NCBI GenBank assembly: GCA_022009675.1
Contig: CP091718.1
Coordinates: 930,001 to 994,000 of the forward strand
Direction of reading: 5' to 3'
Length of the DNA stretch: 64,000 nucleotides
From: Oscillospiraceae bacterium
GTDB taxonomy: Bacteria; Bacillota; Clostridia; Oscillospirales; CAG-272
Of this stretch, positions 19,338 to 28,853 are shown piece after piece. The translations under genes and the position numbers were made by a program. The notes below the pieces were generated by a model. The model was given only the letters and a program-made list of their open reading frames with translations. It was not told the origin of the DNA and did no database searches. Positions within the stretch are counted from its first letter, which is position 1; the number at the start of each line of letters is the position of its first letter.

Positions 19338-20460
19338 ATGCCGAACCAACAGGACATCCGCCGTATCGCCGCCGCCTTCTGCCCGGAGACAGAGCCGGCC
19401 GGCATCCGGGAGCTGACCTCCGGAAACGTCAACGCTACCTATCGGCTGGATTATGACCCCCAGGACCGGAGCCGGTCGCTGGTGCTTCAGCGCATCAATA
19501 CGGAGGCGTTCCGCAACCCGGAGGCGCTGATGGAGAATATCCGCCTGGTGACGGGGCATATCCGCGCGGCGCTGGTCGCGGCGGGGCAGGATCCCGCCCG
19601 TCGGGTGCTGGAGTTTCTGCCCGCCGCGGACGGCAGTCTGCTCCACCGCGAGCCGGACGGCGGCTGCTGGCGCTGTTACCGCTTTGTGGACGGCGTGACG
19701 GCTTACGACCGCATCGAGTCGCCCGCACAGTTTTGCGAGGCGGGGCGCGGCTTCGGCGCCTTCCAGACCATGCTGGCGGATTTCCCCGCCGACCGCCTGA
19801 CCGAGACAATTCCCTTCTTCCATGATACGCCCCGGCGCTACGGGACCTTCCGCGCAGCGGTCGCGGAGGATGCCGCCGGGCGGGCGTCGTCGCTGGCGGC
19901 AGACATTGCCTTCTTCGACAGCCGTGCCGCCCGGATGCGCGGCATCGTGGATCGCCTTGCATCCGGCGAGCTGCCGCTGCGCGTGACGCACAACGACACC
20001 AAGCTGAACAACGTGCTGATTGACAATGCCACCCATCGGGCGCTCTGCGTCATTGATCTGGACACGGTCATGCCCGGCTCCGTGCTGTACGATTTCGGCG
20101 ACGCCGTGCGCTACGGCGCCTGCACCGCCGCCGAGGACGAGCCGGATACCGCCCGCATCGGCTTTGACATGGCGCTGTTCCGCGCCTTTGCGGAGGGCTT
20201 CCTGTCCGAGACGGCTGACCGGCTGACGGATGCCGAGCTGTCGCTTCTGCCGCTGGGCGTGGAGGTCATCACATGCGAGCTTGCCATGCGGTTCCTGACC
20301 GACTATCTGGACGGCGACCGGTATTTCAAAAATCCGCTACTCCGACCACAATCTCGTGCGTGCGCGGGCGCAGATGAAGCTGCTGACCGAGGTCGAGGCG
20401 CACCGGGACGAGATGAACGCCTGCGTGGCGGAGCTGCGGAAAACGCTTTCGCATCACTGA
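19338..20460 (+). CDS. nahK: N-acetylhexosamine 1-kinase-like phosphotransferase (one frameshift)
   Basis: Phosphotransferase of the aminoglycoside/choline-kinase fold. Signatures: TSGNVNATYRLDY at the nucleotide loop, VTHNDTKLNNVLID with the catalytic Asp, CVIDLDTVMPGSVLYDFGDAVRYGA with the metal-binding Asp, and a C-terminal RYSDHNLVRARAQMKLL that matches NahK enzymes. NahK phosphorylates GlcNAc or GalNAc at C1 in salvage of host-derived lacto-N-biose or galacto-N-biose. One extra A in a run of five near 20327-20331 moves that C-terminus out of frame. It lies between the cyclophilin and a hexose-phosphate mutase that could act on the product. Exact sugar preference cannot be read from sequence. 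Confidence 0.85.
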
Positions 20461-20496
20461 AAAGTGCGGATAAGCACGCAAGAGGAGGATATATAT

Positions 20497-21927
20497 ATGC
20501 AGGAAAAACCCATCCGGTTCGGCACGGGCGGCTGGCGCGCCGTCATCGGTTCCGACTTTATTGAAAGCAACATCCGCCGCACGGCGGAGGGCATCTGCGC
20601 GCTGATGTGCGAGGAGGGCAGGACGGACAAGCCGGTCATCATCGGCTACGACCACCGCTTCCTGTCCGAGACGGCGGCACGCTGGATTGCCGAGGTTCTG
20701 GCGGCACACGGGGTGCCGGTCATGTTCCTGCGCCGTTCCGCGCCGACTCCGCTGATTATGCACACGGTTCTGCGGCAGGGACTGCATTACGGCATTGAGA
20801 TAACCGCCAGCCACAACCCGTCCTGCTACAACGGCGTCAAGCTGATTGTGGAGGAGGGGCGCGACGCGCCGGTCGAAACGACCGCACGGCTGGAGCAGCT
20901 GATTGCCGCCGTCCGCCCGGAGGATGTCCGGGATATGCCCTTTGAGGACGCGGAGTCTGCCGGGCTGATTCTCTGGCAGAAGAACCCCTTCAACGCCTTT
21001 ATTGATGACATTCTGTCCGTCATGGATCTGCCCGCCATCCGGGAGCACGGCGCGCGGGTGCTGTTCGATCCCATGTTCGGCTCCGGCACCTACCCGCTGC
21101 TGGTTATTCTCTGCACTGCCCGCTGTACGGTGGACATGATCCACAATACGCGCGATGCGCATTTCGGCGGCAATCTGCCTGCGCCCACCGTCAAGGGACT
21201 GGGCGAGCTGCGCAACCGCGTCACCACGGGCGGCTATGAGCTTGGCATCGCCTTTGACGGCGACGGCGACCGGCTCGGCATCATCGACCGCACCGGGCGC
21301 TACCTGAGTGCCAACGAGATACTGGTCATGCTGTACTGGTACCTGCACGAGAAGAAGGGCTGGCGCGGACCTGTCGTGCGCAATCTGGCGACCACGCATA
21401 TGCTGGATGTTATGGCGGCGAGCTTCGGCGAGGTCTGCTACGAGGTGCCTGTCGGGTTCAAGTGGATTTCCTCTAAGATTGACGAAGTTGACGCTGTACT
21501 CGGCGGCGAGTCCTCCGGCGGTCTGACCGTGCGCGGGCATATACACGGCAAGGATTCGGTCTATGCCGCCTCCCTCTTTGTGGAAATGATTTCGGTTGTG
21601 GAAAAGTCCCCGTCCGAGATTATGGACGCGCTGACCGCCGCCTACGGCACCTTCCGCATGGTGGAGGACAACATCACCTTCACGCCGGAGCAGAAGTCCT
21701 ATGTGGACCGTGTGATTTTTGTTGAGCGTCGCCTGCCGGATTTCGGCAAGCCTGTATCGCGCGTCAGCTACGAGGACGGCTGCAAGGTTTATTTTGCCGA
21801 CAATTCCTTTGTTATCTGCCGGTTCTCCGGCACCGAGCCTCTTCTTCGTATTTTTGCCGAGGCGTCCGATGAAGCTGCCGCGCGCGGTTTTGTCACTGCT
21901 TTCCGCGAGTTGCTGGCGCTGGAGTGA
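20497..21927 (+). CDS. Phosphohexomutase (phosphoglucomutase/phosphomannomutase family)
   Basis: 476 residues, intact. Interconverts 1- and 6-phosphates of hexoses or N-acetylhexosamines. All four family sites are present: phosphoserine loop ITASHNPSCYNG, metal loop IAFDGDGDRLG, substrate loop GGESSGG, phosphate loop CRFSGTEPLLR. FKWISSK is typical of this branch. The start is fixed by AGGAGG 8 nt before an ATG; an upstream GTG in the same frame overlaps the nahK end and has no site. Third gene of the cyclophilin-nahK operon, so a role in using GlcNAc-1-P or GalNAc-1-P is plausible. A second, more distant mutase lies at 36.2 kb. Confidence 0.9.
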   Translation: MQEKPIRFGTGGWRAVIGSDFIESNIRRTAEGICALMCEEGRTDKPVIIGYDHRFLSETAARWIAEVLAAHGVPVMFLRRSAPTPLIMHTVLRQGLHYGIEITASHNPSCYNGVKLIVEEGRDAPVETTARLEQLIAAVRPEDVRDMPFEDAESAGLILWQKNPFNAFIDDILSVMDLPAIREHGARVLFDPMFGSGTYPLLVILCTARCTVDMIHNTRDAHFGGNLPAPTVKGLGELRNRVTTGGYELGIAFDGDGDRLGIIDRTGRYLSANEILVMLYWYLHEKKGWRGPVVRNLATTHMLDVMAASFGEVCYEVPVGFKWISSKIDEVDAVLGGESSGGLTVRGHIHGKDSVYAASLFVEMISVVEKSPSEIMDALTAAYGTFRMVEDNITFTPEQKSYVDRVIFVERRLPDFGKPVSRVSYEDGCKVYFADNSFVICRFSGTEPLLRIFAEASDEAAARGFVTAFRELLALE

Positions 21928-21929
21928 TT

Positions 21930-22600
21930 TTTGGGGGGCTTGCCCGGTTGGTCGCCGGCTGACCTTGCCGCTGTGGTGCCCGCAGGGGGCTGAACCCCAG
22001 CGGCACTTGCTCGCCCTGCCCCGGGGGAGAGGACCATCTCAAACGCCGAAGTTCCTCTCCCCCGGTCCCCCTCTCCTTGGCTGCCGGCACTGCTCTGAGG
22101 AAAGGACTTCTGTCGGTTCTGCACCGAACCACAGGCGCCCGTGCGCGGGGTGCCCGCATGGCAGAGACTGTAAGTGCCGCAGGCGGTTTTAATGTCCGGG
22201 GTGCCGGGGGCGGAGCCCCGGCAAAATTAACCTATAGTCTCCCCCTTCCCCGCCGGGGAAGGGGTCGAAGAGATAGGGGGCAGAAAAATCAAACCAAAGG
22301 CGGGGTTAGCAGGCGAGAAAAAAAGGCACGCCCCCGCCGGGTATCTGTTTTGCTGGGACTGTAAGTGCCGCTCGGGTTCAGCCCCCGGGGATGCAAGGGG
22401 CGAAGCCCCTTACATGAAACTCTTTGATTCTCCCCCTTCCCCGTCGGGGAAGGGGGCTGAGAGATAGGGGGCAGGGAAAAATAAACCAAAGGCAGGGGTA
22501 GGCAGGCGAGGAAAGGGACAACCCCCACGGGGGTATCGGAAAGGCAGAAGCAAGCCAGTGCCGCCGAAGGGACACACCCCGCCTCTTTACCCGATTTTTT
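21930..22600. repeat. Intergenic repeat mosaic (R4, R2, R3, R1, R3)
   Basis: GCCGCTGTGGTGCCCGCAGG module, R4 at about 22014-22092, a degraded R2 (about 22199-22225), R3, a divergent R1 (about 22390-22415, ending TTACAT) and R3. No gene. Confidence 0.8.
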
Positions 22601-22634
22601 TACCCGAATCGTGCGTTTGTTTTTGGTTCGGCTC

Positions 22635-22664
22635 TTGACAAACAGGAAATATTTGCGCTAAAAT
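22635..22664 (+). promoter_or_regulatory. Promoter of the beta-helix lipoprotein
   Basis: TTGACA, 18-nt spacer, TAAAAT; start codon 57 nt downstream behind AAAGGAAG. Confidence 0.75.
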
Positions 22665-22720
22665 AAAAGGGTCGATTCAAAAACAGCCCCATGAAATGAG
22701 ATGAAAGGAAGAAAAAAACC

Positions 22721-23896
22721 ATGAAGAAGTTCCGTTTCCTCGTGCTCTGCCTGTCTCTTGTCGCCCTGCTGGTGCTGGGTCTTGTCGCCTGTACCGGAGA
22801 TGAGGGAGCCGCCAGCGGCACATCCACTGAGCCTGCCAAGTCCGACACAGCGTCCGCAACGGAGAAGACTCCCGACGCAGATACCGAAACCGACACCGAC
22901 GTGGATACCGAGACCGATACCGCCTCCGACACCGCTTCCGAAACCGAGAAGAGCACCGAGTCCACGCCCGATTTCTCTGGCAAGGACTATGTCCGGATCA
23001 GCTCCGCCGAGGATCTGATGGCGTTCAACCGCGCCGTCAACGGCGACGAGGATGTCGATTTTGACGACAAGACCGTTGTCCTGCTCAACGACATCGACCT
23101 TGCCGGTCTGGAGTGGACTTCGCTGGACGGCGCGAGAATCCCCTACATCACCTTTGACGGACAGGGACACACCATCCGGAATATGACCATCAACTACGGT
23201 CTGAACCGCGACATCGGCGAGCCGTACGTCGGCGCCGGATTTATCGGCACGGTTCCCGCCTCCGCAGAAGTTACCTTCAAGAATATCACGTTTGAGGACA
23301 CCAAGATTGTGGCGCGTGAGCGGCACGTCGGCTGCCTGGTCGGCAGAAGCCTTGGCGGCGCCTGCACCTTTGAGAACGTGACGGTCAGGAATTTCACCGT
23401 GGACGGCTGGTGCGACTATAACAACACCTCCGCCGACACCGACGGCTACCCGATTGCCTTCCGCGTGGCGGGCATCATGGGCGCCTCGTGGGGCGGCGAC
23501 CACACCTTCACCAACGTGACCGTGCAGAACATCAACATTTCCGGCTTCCACAACCTTGCCGGCATTCTGGGCTATGACGCGTCCGGACTTATCAGCGAGT
23601 ACTCCTTCGAGAACTGCAAGGTGGAGGGCGCCACTATGGTGTTCAGCTACTGCCTGTCCCCGAACAATACCACCGATATGCCCCGTCGGTTCGTGTCGGT
23701 TTTCTACAACGGTCCCAAGTGGGTGGATAACATTGACGCCTGCGTCGAGCAGGGCAACACCTTCTCCGGCGTCAGCTTCTACGACTGGACATCCACCGAG
23801 GAGGTTGACGAGTACGGCAACAAGAAGGTCAGCGCCATGACCGAGTTTTCGCCCGACAACTTCCGCTCCTGGACGCAGGAGGAAGCGGACGCATAA
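22721..23896 (+). CDS. Lipoprotein with Thr/Glu/Asp linker and GLUG-like beta-helix
   Basis: 391 residues, intact. Lipoprotein signal ending LGLVAC, then a ~65-residue TDTETDTASDTASET linker, then a domain with VRISSAEDLMAFNRAVNG, a common opening of adhesin beta-helices, and repeated strands such as YITFDGQGHTIRNMTI, TFENVTVRNFTVDGW, HTFTNVTVQNINISGFHNLAG. The AGIxG/AGILG turns resemble GLUG repeats. Probably an adhesin or glycan-binding surface lipoprotein; ligand unknown. Single gene with its own promoter and terminator. Confidence 0.82.
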   Translation: MKKFRFLVLCLSLVALLVLGLVACTGDEGAASGTSTEPAKSDTASATEKTPDADTETDTDVDTETDTASDTASETEKSTESTPDFSGKDYVRISSAEDLMAFNRAVNGDEDVDFDDKTVVLLNDIDLAGLEWTSLDGARIPYITFDGQGHTIRNMTINYGLNRDIGEPYVGAGFIGTVPASAEVTFKNITFEDTKIVARERHVGCLVGRSLGGACTFENVTVRNFTVDGWCDYNNTSADTDGYPIAFRVAGIMGASWGGDHTFTNVTVQNINISGFHNLAGILGYDASGLISEYSFENCKVEGATMVFSYCLSPNNTTDMPRRFVSVFYNGPKWVDNIDACVEQGNTFSGVSFYDWTSTEEVDEYGNKKVSAMTEFSPDNFRSWTQEEADA

Positions 23897-23905
23897 GTCT
23901 TTTCC

Positions 23906-23947
23906 GGGGTGTAAAAAGCTCGATTTGAGTTTTTTACACCCCCTTTT
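23906..23947 (+). terminator. Terminator of the beta-helix lipoprotein
   Basis: GGGGTGTAAAAAGCTC paired with GAGTTTTTTACACCCC, then CTTTT; 10 nt after the stop codon. Confidence 0.9.
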
Positions 23948-23968
23948 CTGCCGAAAGGAGTTTTCCCT

Positions 23969-24718
23969 ATGTCTTACCCTTACTCCGCCGCTATATTTGA
24001 TTTGGACGGCACCCTTCTGGACACGCTGGACGACCTTGCCGCCGCGACCAACGCAACGCTGGCAGCCTATGGGTTTCCTGTCCGGACGCGTGAGGAGGTG
24101 CGTCTCTTTGTCGGCAACGGCGTGGAGAAGCTGATGGAGCGCGCCCTGCCGGACGGGCACGCCACGGTTGCGCACCTGCCGGACGGATCCTCTGCCGACT
24201 TTGGCGCCCTGCTGGCGTATTTCAAGTCGCGCTATGCCGCCTTCTGTGAGGATCGCACGCGCCCCTATCCCGGCATTCCCTCCTTGCTTGCCGCTCTGAG
24301 CGACGACGTCATTCCGGTCGCCGTCGTCTCCAATAAGTTTGATGCCGCCGTCAAGGCGCTCTCCGCCGCCTACTTCGGCGACCTGATCCCCGTTGCGGTC
24401 GGCGAAGCGCGACGGCGTGCGCAAAAAGCCAGCCCCCGACACGGTTTTTGAGGCGCTCCGCCTGCTCGGCGTCCCCGCGGACGGCACCCCCTCCCCGTCT
24501 ACATCGGCGACTCCGACGTGGATATCGCCACCGCCGCCGCCGCCGGACTCCCCTGCATCTCCGTGACCTGGGGCTTCCGCTCCCGCCCCTTCCTCACCTC
24601 CCACGGCGCCTCCACCTTCGCCGACTCCGCCGCAACCCTCGGCGCCCTCCTGCTTGGCAACCCATACCCGCTGTCACGGGAAGCGAGGGAAACGGGAGAA
24701 ACGCTGGGGGACTCTTGA
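23969..24718 (+). CDS. HAD-superfamily phosphatase, phosphoglycolate-phosphatase type (two frameshifts)
   Basis: About 248 residues. HAD motif I FDLDGTLLDTLDDL with both Asp, motif II VVSNK, motif III Lys in VRKKPAPDTVF and motif IV YIGDSDVDIATAAAAG are all present, but the last two lie in two other frames (breaks near 24408 and 24490). A cap helix region (EVRLFVGNGVEKLMERAL) is typical of Gph-like enzymes. The substrate may be phosphoglycolate or another small phosphate. The stop codon lies inside an R5 palindrome (GGG GAC TCT TGA), so the last three residues GDS come from the repeat. Confidence 0.85.
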
Positions 24719-25540
24719 AAAAGAGTCCCCCAGACCCCCAGAACTTCTATCCATGATAAATAGTGTTGTGGCTCGGAATCGGCTCTGTCGTTCGGTTCCG
24801 GGCTTTTCTTGAGTGCAGGGAGAGCGCCGGGGGACTCTTGAAAGAGTCCCCCAGACCCCCAGAACTTCTCTCGATTTTTTTATTGACGGAGCCACGGCTC
24901 GTGCCCGTTTCTGAAAAAAACTGCCGGATGCGGCGGAAACGGCAAAGTGCCGCCCGGATTCTGCCCCCGCCGTGGCACCTACACCGCAGGTTCAGCCCGT
25001 GCCCCCTCCGGCTCAGCCCGGGGATGCAAGGGGCGGAGCCCCTTGCATGAAATAACCTTGATTCTCCCCTTCCCGCCGGGAAGGGGTCGGGGGGATGGGG
25101 GCAGGAAAAAGTAAACTAAAGGCAGGGATAGCAGGCGACAGAAGGCAAGCCCCCTTGCGCACCGCCAACGCCCCTGCCGGCACTTGCTATCCCTGCCCCG
25201 GGGAGAGGACCATCTCAAACGCCGCCGTCGCGTGCGACGGATAGTTCCATCTCCCCGGTCCCCCCTCTCCTTGGCTGCCGGCACTGCCAATAGAGAACCG
25301 CTCCCTATCGTTTTTTTGCGGCGAACCGCAGGTTCATTGAGGGATGCAAGGGGCGAAGCCCCTTGCATGAAATAACATGATTCTCCCCCTTCCCCGGAGA
25401 GGGAGTCGAGGATGGGGGAAAGAAAGCACACTGAAGGCAAGGTCAGCAGGCGACCAAAAAGGCAAGCCCCCTGCCCCCTGCCCCTCCAAAAACCACCCCC
25501 TTGGCTGACTTGCACAGAAACCCAACCACGCATTGTGCAT
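24706..25540. repeat. Repeat mosaic (two R5, R1, R3, R4, R1)
   Basis: R5 at about 24706-24750 and 24830-24870, an R1 with GGA loop at about 25025-25049, R3, a long-form R4 at about 25190-25290 and a second R1 at about 25345-25370. Between the two R5 copies lies GTTCGGTTCCGGGCTTTTCTT. No gene. Confidence 0.8.
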
Positions 25541-25598
25541 CCTGTACAACCGGCAGAGAGAAACGCAAAAAAAATCCGAAAACTTTTCGGCAAACCCG

Positions 25599-25627
25599 TT
25601 GACAAACCACGGAAAGAATGCTATAAT
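25599..25627 (+). promoter_or_regulatory. Consensus promoter of the CBM9-like surface protein
   Basis: TTGACA, 17-nt spacer, TATAAT; the start codon is almost 290 nt downstream. Confidence 0.9.
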
Positions 25628-25632
25628 GGGAA

Positions 25633-25919
25633 CGCAACAGGGGCGTGACAATGTGCCACTGCCGATAAGGCGGTGGTTGCCCGCCTTGAGGGATACCCTG
25701 ATCTGTTCGGCGGCTCATCTTCGGAACGCCGATCCCCGCCCGCTTCCTGCCCGGAACGCACAGCGCAGAGACTCGTGCAAACTGCGCAGCCCGGCAGATG
25801 CTGACGGAGATCCGCGCCGGATCTGTACCGCCGCATTGAATCAGTGCTCCCTCATTATGCTCCGGTGCACGGGGAGGCCGCCCGGATACCGGACAAAACA
25901 ATTATTGGAGGAAAGAACA
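25633..25919 (+). promoter_or_regulatory. Long untranslated leader of the CBM9-like protein
   Basis: About 285 nt between a consensus promoter and the start codon, free of R1-R5 repeats, with several possible stems (for example CGGCG paired with CGCCG inside GGGAT/ATCCC near 25690-25740). A five-codon frame, ATG TGC CAC TGC CGA TAA (about 25651-25668), lies near its 5' end. No known riboswitch class was recognised. Confidence 0.5.
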
Positions 25920-27134
25920 ATGAAAAGAACACTTGCAATCGTCCTGAGCATCGTCATGATGCTGGCGACCTGCACGATTCTTGCGAGCGCCGCCAACACA
26001 TGGGGCACTACGCAGGAGGACTTCGCTGCAGTCGGCGATCTGGAGATCGCCTGGGATCCCGATGTAAAGACCAAGATCACCTTCGACGGTAAGATGGATG
26101 ACTGGGTAACCGCCGGCTATACCCCCTACAAGGTCGAGCCCCGCAACATGGCTGCGTGGGTCGGCGACAGCACGACCATGCCCGAGAACTGGTCCCTGAC
26201 CGCGTACTTCGTGGCTGACAGCGAGAGACTGTATGTCGGTTTCTATATCACTGACCCCAAGTCCGTCATCGGCACCAACCCTGCCGGCTATGACGGTGAC
26301 GCGTTCCAGATCTGCGTGGACTGGGGCCGTAACCTGGGCGACTACATGGACGCTTACGGCGCTGACGCCCTGGCTAACCCGAAGAACATTTTCTACTCCT
26401 TCGCTATGGTCGGTTCCGCCGATGACATCCAGCCCCTGCAGTTCATGCGGCAGGAGTCTGACCGCGACGGTCTGGTGTATGACGGCATCGAGGATCCCGG
26501 TGAAGAGAACGAGTTCGCCGGTGCTACCGGCCGCGCCGGTCTGACCGAGACCGGTTGGTGCGCTGAGTTCTCCATCACCTGGAACCGCCTGTCCGCCGAC
26601 TGCGAGTACAAGCTGTACGATCCCAAGTTCTACCGCAAGGCTGCTATCGGCCCGGCGCAGGATCTGAAGATCGGTTGCGCTCTGTACTACCTGAACCGCG
26701 ATGACCAGGCGAACCTGGGTAACATCAGCTGGGCTGCCGGCACCACCAAGGGTGTTGCCAACGATGACGGTACGCCTTCCGTTTCCTGGACGGCGAGAGA
26801 CAACGGTGTCAACCTGGTGCTGAAGTGGCACGAGGGCATGACCTTTGCCGAGAATGCCGGCATTCGCATCCTGCAGAGCGGTGAGACTGAGGGTACCCGT
26901 AATGAAGAGACCGAGTCCGTAACCGAGCCTCAGAGCACGGCTGTTGTCACGACTGCTGCGACTGAGTCCCAGAGCGAGCCGGAGAGCACTGTAGCTCCCG
27001 CTACCGGAACCAAGGCAGAGTCTACCACTGCTGCCGGCGGTAAGGGCGGATGCTCCTCTGCTATCGGCGCAGGTGCCGTTGCGGTTCTGCTGAGCGCTGC
27101 CGCTGCTGCCGTTGCTCTGAAGAAGAAGCACTGA
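25920..27134 (+). CDS. Surface protein with CBM9/DOMON-like domain and GGC anchor
   Basis: 404 residues, intact. Signal peptide LATCTILASA; then a domain starting KITFDGKMDDWVTAGYTPY with SLTAYFVADSERLYVGFYITD and GDAFQICVDWGRN, the pattern of family 9 carbohydrate-binding modules; then a Thr/Glu/Ser linker (~60 residues), GGKGGCSSAIGAG, a hydrophobic stretch and LKKKH. It uses preferred codons consistently, which suggests high expression. Likely a glycan-capturing protein at the cell surface sharing its C-terminal tag with the island at 4.8-13.8 kb. Start fixed by GGAGGAAAG. Confidence 0.85.
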   Translation: MKRTLAIVLSIVMMLATCTILASAANTWGTTQEDFAAVGDLEIAWDPDVKTKITFDGKMDDWVTAGYTPYKVEPRNMAAWVGDSTTMPENWSLTAYFVADSERLYVGFYITDPKSVIGTNPAGYDGDAFQICVDWGRNLGDYMDAYGADALANPKNIFYSFAMVGSADDIQPLQFMRQESDRDGLVYDGIEDPGEENEFAGATGRAGLTETGWCAEFSITWNRLSADCEYKLYDPKFYRKAAIGPAQDLKIGCALYYLNRDDQANLGNISWAAGTTKGVANDDGTPSVSWTARDNGVNLVLKWHEGMTFAENAGIRILQSGETEGTRNEETESVTEPQSTAVVTTAATESQSEPESTVAPATGTKAESTTAAGGKGGCSSAIGAGAVAVLLSAAAAAVALKKKH

Positions 27135-27199
27135 AAAGAAACATAGGAATGCTGATGTAATCGGCGTTTCTGAGAGCCGCTCCGTGCGGGGCGGCTCCG

Positions 27200-27229
27200 C
27201 CCCGCCCGCTTTGCGGGCGGGGGTTTCTT
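27200..27229 (+). terminator. Terminator of the CBM9-like protein
   Basis: CCCCGCCCGC-TTT-GCGGGCGGGG followed by GTTTCTTG; 66 nt after the stop. Confidence 0.8.
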
Positions 27230-27239
27230 GCTGTTTTGA

Positions 27240-28345
27240 TGGGGGAGGGGAGGGGGGCTTCGCCCCGGCACTGCATTAAACCGCCTGCGGCACTTACAGA
27301 ACTTGCCAAGCAGGTGCCCGTTGGGGGGCTTGCCCCGGCGACACAGGCCCGACCTGCCAATCCGGCATTCGACAGGGGCGTACCTTCGGCACCGCCAGTT
27401 CGCCGCAAAACCGACAGAAGCGGTTCCCTATGAGCAGTGCCGGTAGCCAAGGAGAGGGGGGACCGGGGGAGAGGAACTTCGGCGTTTGAGATGGTCCTCT
27501 CCCCGGGGCAGGTCGAGCCGGTGCCGCCGGGGGCTCCGCCCCTTGCATCCCCGCGCCTAAGCCCGGGGCGGCACGGGCTGAACCTGCGGTGTAGGTGCCC
27601 GTTGGGGGCTTTCCCGGCTGGTCGCCGGCTGCACGTTGCCGTTCCGGAATCTGTTGGGGTGGCTTGCTTTCTTTGTTGCCCGCCTACCTTGCCTTTAGTT
27701 TACTTTTTGCCCCCTTCCCCGAAGGGGAAGGATAGACCTAAACCCCCTTCCCGGCGGGAAGGGGAGAATCAGGTTATTTCATGCAGGGGCTCCGCCCCTT
27801 GCATCCCCGAGGCTGAATCCGGGCGGCACCGGAGCAGGGTAGCAAACCACGCGCCCGGCGGGAGGCTTGCCCGGCTGGTCGCCGGCTGACGTTGCCGTTC
27901 CGGAATCTGTTGGGGGCTTGCTTTCTTTGTTGCCCGCCTACCCTGCCCTTAGTTTCCTTTCCTGCCCCCATCCCCCAACCCCTTCCCCTCCGGGGAAGGG
28001 GGAGATCAAAAGTTTATTTCGCCGGGGGCTTCGCCCCGCACCCCTGCATTAGACCGTTCGCGGCACTTACAACTTCTGCTATGCGGACACCTCGCGCAAG
28101 GGAGCCAATGGTTCGCCGTAACACCGACAGAAGCCCTTTCCTATGAGCAGTGCCGGCAGCCAAGGAGAGGGGGGACCGGGGGAGATGGAACTATCCGTCG
28201 CACGCGACGGCGGCGTTTGAGATGGTCCTCTCCCCCGGGGCGGGGCGAACAAGTGCCGCCGTGGCTCCGTCAATAAAAAAATTCGAGAAAAAGTTCTGGG
28301 GGTCTGGGGGACTCTTTCAAGAGTCCCCCAGCGTTTCCTTCCCCT
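27240..28345. repeat. Repeat mosaic (two inverted R4, R3, R1, R2, R5)
   Basis: Inverted R4 at about 27434-27510 and long-form inverted R4 at about 28150-28245, R1 with TCC loop near 27781, R2-like near 28020, R3 copies, and an inverted R5 at about 28293-28332 shortly before the next promoter. A GGCTTGCTTTCTTTGTTGCC segment occurs twice. No gene in 1.1 kb. Confidence 0.8.
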
Positions 28346-28399
28346 TCCCCTTCCCCCAGCCGTGTTTCTATCTTCTAATAGATAATAAAGAAAAAAGAG

Positions 28400-28428
28400 T
28401 TGACAAGCGCGCCGGGCGCGTGTATAAT
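28400..28428 (+). promoter_or_regulatory. Consensus promoter of the acyl carrier protein gene
   Basis: TTGACA, 17-nt spacer, TATAAT; about 90 nt leader. Confidence 0.9.
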
Positions 28429-28521
28429 ATAGGGCGGTTAGGGAAGCGCTGACGGAAAAGGGGCAGGATGCACGCCGCGTCCATCAGCACGACCTTAGAA
28501 CCCGCGATAGGAGGAAACGGA

Positions 28522-28746
28522 ATGAGTATCAAAGAAACCTTGATCGAGATTGTGGCGGAATACCGGGGCATAGCGCCGTCAGAGGTAAAAACAGACGCCA
28601 CCTTCCGGGAGATGGGGCTGGATTCGCTGGACGTGGCAGAGCTGCTGCTCAAGGTGGAGGACGAGCTGCACGTTGTGCTGGAGCCGTCCCCGGAGCATGA
28701 CACCATCGACAAGCTGGTCCGGTTTCTCGAACAGAACCGCAAGTGA
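28522..28746 (+). CDS. acpP: Acyl carrier protein
   Basis: 74 residues, the usual ACP size. The GLDSLDVAELLLKVEDEL motif carries Ser35, the phosphopantetheine attachment site. ACP shuttles acyl chains in fatty acid synthesis. AGGAGG lies 7 nt before the start. No fab gene lies nearby; the next gene is a PHP phosphatase, so this could be the housekeeping ACP in an unusual place or a second, specialised ACP. Confidence 0.9.
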   Translation: MSIKETLIEIVAEYRGIAPSEVKTDATFREMGLDSLDVAELLLKVEDELHVVLEPSPEHDTIDKLVRFLEQNRK

Positions 28747-28853
28747 TGCGTCCCTCGGCGCGTCGGATGAAAGGACATCCGGCGCGCCGGGGCGGCTTTT
28801 TGGCGGCGGCAGAGCCGCACAGATAAAAACAACGGAAAGAAGAGTCCCCAACC

